Shown: positions 62,589-64,000 of the stretch, in pieces | Layout: the number at the start of each line of letters is the position of its first letter | How positions within the stretch are numbered: position 1 is the first letter of the stretch | Assembly: GCA_965246945.1 (NCBI GenBank) | Contig: CBDFFW010000001.1 | Location: 1,302,001-1,366,000, forward strand | DNA from: CBDFFW01 sp965246945 | GTDB lineage: Bacteria; Pseudomonadota; Alphaproteobacteria; UBA11073 | DNA: 64,000 nt | Direction: 5' to 3' | Made by a program: the position numbers and the translations under genes | The notes under the pieces: model-generated | What the model was told of the DNA's origin: nothing | Databases searched by the model: none | What the model saw: only the letters and a program-made list of their open reading frames with translations

Positions 62589-64000
62589 ATGCTTAAATAT
62601 ATCAATAAAGGCGCCCATACCTGGTTTGCGTTTTTGATGGCGATCCCGATTGTCGCCAGTTTTGTGCTGATGGGGATCAGCGATATGCTGCATACGCGTG
62701 GCGGCACCAATGAAGCTGCCCGTGTTGGCAGCCAGAAAGTTACGGTGCAAGAAGTCGATCAGGTTTTTCACCAGCAACTAAAGCAATATCAGGCACAAGG
62801 CTTGCCGATTGATGCCAAGCAAGCCAAGGCGCTGAAAATGGGTGATGCGATTTTGGATAGCCTAATCGAACGACGCTTGTTACTGGCCGCCGCCGATGAT
62901 GATGGTTTGCGCATTAGCAATGACCGTTTGGCGGCTGAGATCCGCCAGATTAAAGGTTTTCAGGATGAGAAAGGCAAATTCATGCCGGATAAATTCAAAG
63001 CCGCCCTGCAAAATGCTGGCTTAAGCGAAGCGACATTTACCACCGGCATGAAGCAGGATATGGCCATTAAATTATTTCTCAGTGCATTGCAGCCGAATGC
63101 CACCGTGCCGCCAGCCCTAATCAATACCGATTATTTACTGGGTGCCGAAAAGCGCACTGCGGATATTTACCAGATTAGTCCGACTAAATTGCCGGTGCCC
63201 GCTGCGCCCAAAGATGAAGCGCTTAACCAATATTATACGGACCATAAAGAGCGTTATGAATTACCAGAACAGCGTAAATTCACCGTGGCCGTGCTGGACC
63301 CCGTTGATTTGATGGGGAAACAAACCGTGGGCGAAGATGAGATTAGCGCGTTTTATCAAAAAAATGTCGCCAATTTTGGCGAGCCGGAAACCCGCCGTTT
63401 GCAATTTGTGGTGCTTAAAGACCAGGCCGCTGCACAGCGCGTGGCCGAAGCCGCACGCGGCGGTAAGAAATTAATTGAGGTTGCCAAGGCCGTGCAGCCG
63501 GATGCCAAATTACAAATTCTGGACAGTGTGAAAGCAGCTGATTTACCGCCCGCGGTGGCCATTGCCGCGTTTAAAACCCCGAAAGGTGAAACGTCTGAGC
63601 CCGTGCAATCCCCGCTGGGCTGGCATGTGATTCAGCCGCTATATATTAAAGCGGGTACACAAAAACCGCTAACCGCGTTACACAGTAAAATCGAAACCGG
63701 TTTAAGAATGCAAAAAGTGCAGGAAAGCCTACCGAAAACCATTGATGCGATTGATGATGCCATTTCCGGCGGCGCCACTTTGGCTGAGCTGACCAAACAA
63801 TATCCGTTCAAACTCAGCAACCCGCCCGTGCAGGATAATCAGGGCCGCAACAACGGCCAATTGATTACCGGCACAGATTATACCGATGTGCGCACGGCAG
63901 CCTTTAAATTGAATAACCCACATGAAACCAGCGATTTGGTGCAGCGCCCCGATGGTAAATTAATGCTGGTGGAATTGAATGAAATCCAACCGCCGCGCAC
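62589..64000 (+). CDS. ppiD: Peptidyl-prolyl cis-trans isomerase PpiD/SurA-like (runs off the window)
   Basis: This is a periplasmic chaperone anchored in the inner membrane. From the ATG at 62589 the protein begins MLKYINKGAHTWFAFLMAIP. It has one membrane helix (about 12-32) and an N-terminal SurA-like chaperone domain (RVGSQKVTVQEVDQVFHQQ, LIERRLLLAAADDDGL, FQDEKGKFMPDKFKAAL). A parvulin-like region follows with VQSPLGWHVIQP. The 471 visible codons lack the C-terminus. The SurA-N plus parvulin order and the membrane anchor identify PpiD. Confidence 0.9.
   Translation, partial: MLKYINKGAHTWFAFLMAIPIVASFVLMGISDMLHTRGGTNEAARVGSQKVTVQEVDQVFHQQLKQYQAQGLPIDAKQAKALKMGDAILDSLIERRLLLAAADDDGLRISNDRLAAEIRQIKGFQDEKGKFMPDKFKAALQNAGLSEATFTTGMKQDMAIKLFLSALQPNATVPPALINTDYLLGAEKRTADIYQISPTKLPVPAAPKDEALNQYYTDHKERYELPEQRKFTVAVLDPVDLMGKQTVGEDEISAFYQKNVANFGEPETRRLQFVVLKDQAAAQRVAEAARGGKKLIEVAKAVQPDAKLQILDSVKAADLPPAVAIAAFKTPKGETSEPVQSPLGWHVIQPLYIKAGTQKPLTALHSKIETGLRMQKVQESLPKTIDAIDDAISGGATLAELTKQYPFKLSNPPVQDNQGRNNGQLITGTDYTDVRTAAFKLNNPHETSDLVQRPDGKLMLVELNEIQPPR

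Overview
The window looks like a chromosomal segment of an alphaproteobacterium. The signs are a Ros/MucR-type regulator, a fliM – DUF6468-like – motE flagellar group, an alphaproteobacterial IF-2 N-terminus, AddA followed by thioredoxin, polyhydroxybutyrate genes (phaA, phaB), ornithine-lipid genes (olsB, olsA) and divergent tpiA/ppiD. The lineage below class cannot be fixed from sequence alone. Core genes have moderate GC. They are interrupted by single AT-rich orphan genes, often on the opposite strand.

Layout. 1-3734: carB (partial), an orphan membrane protein, parE. 3821-8977: a five-gene Dot/Icm type IVB secretion module, transcribed dotJ-dotI-dotH-dotG-dotF and closed by a terminator. 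It lies directly downstream of rpmH-rnpA-yidD (9038-9898). 10006-20285: valS, a small lipoprotein, olsBA, mucR, the rpmF-plsX-fabH-rimI operon, and phaB-GGDEF-fur. 20341-27091: AT-rich orphans, a frameshifted ORF, phaA, tRNA-Val(GAC), trxA and an addA that lacks its nuclease domain. 27212-32725: dusA, dapD, a hydrolase remnant, a solitary atpD, an unknown gene, tolR and tolA. 32720-37926: a 655-residue orphan with a possible RelA/SpoT-like fold, then infB. 38125-43392: pgaA-pgaC-pgaD without pgaB, then a solute-binding protein. 43385-46730: orphans, an EVE-domain gene, a structured intergenic region and leuB. 46803-56390: fliM/DUF6468/motE, a WbpB-like/WbpE-like sugar pair, recG and uvrB. 56393-64000: a 739-residue repeat protein, panC, fliJ, nuoC, a GGDEF protein, tpiA and ppiD (partial).

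Two features stand out. First, palindromic elements of about 80-220 bp are scattered through the window. At least four lie in frame inside essential or core genes (rnpA, valS twice, recG), and a fifth supplies the 3' end and stop codon of recG. This resembles the Rickettsia palindromic elements that insert into proteins. Second, a chromosomal Dot/Icm core module coexists with several AT-rich orphan proteins that could be its substrates.

Many normally clustered genes stand alone here (carB, atpD, tolRA without tolQ, infB, leuB, nuoC, fliJ, pgaACD without pgaB), which points to extensive genome rearrangement.
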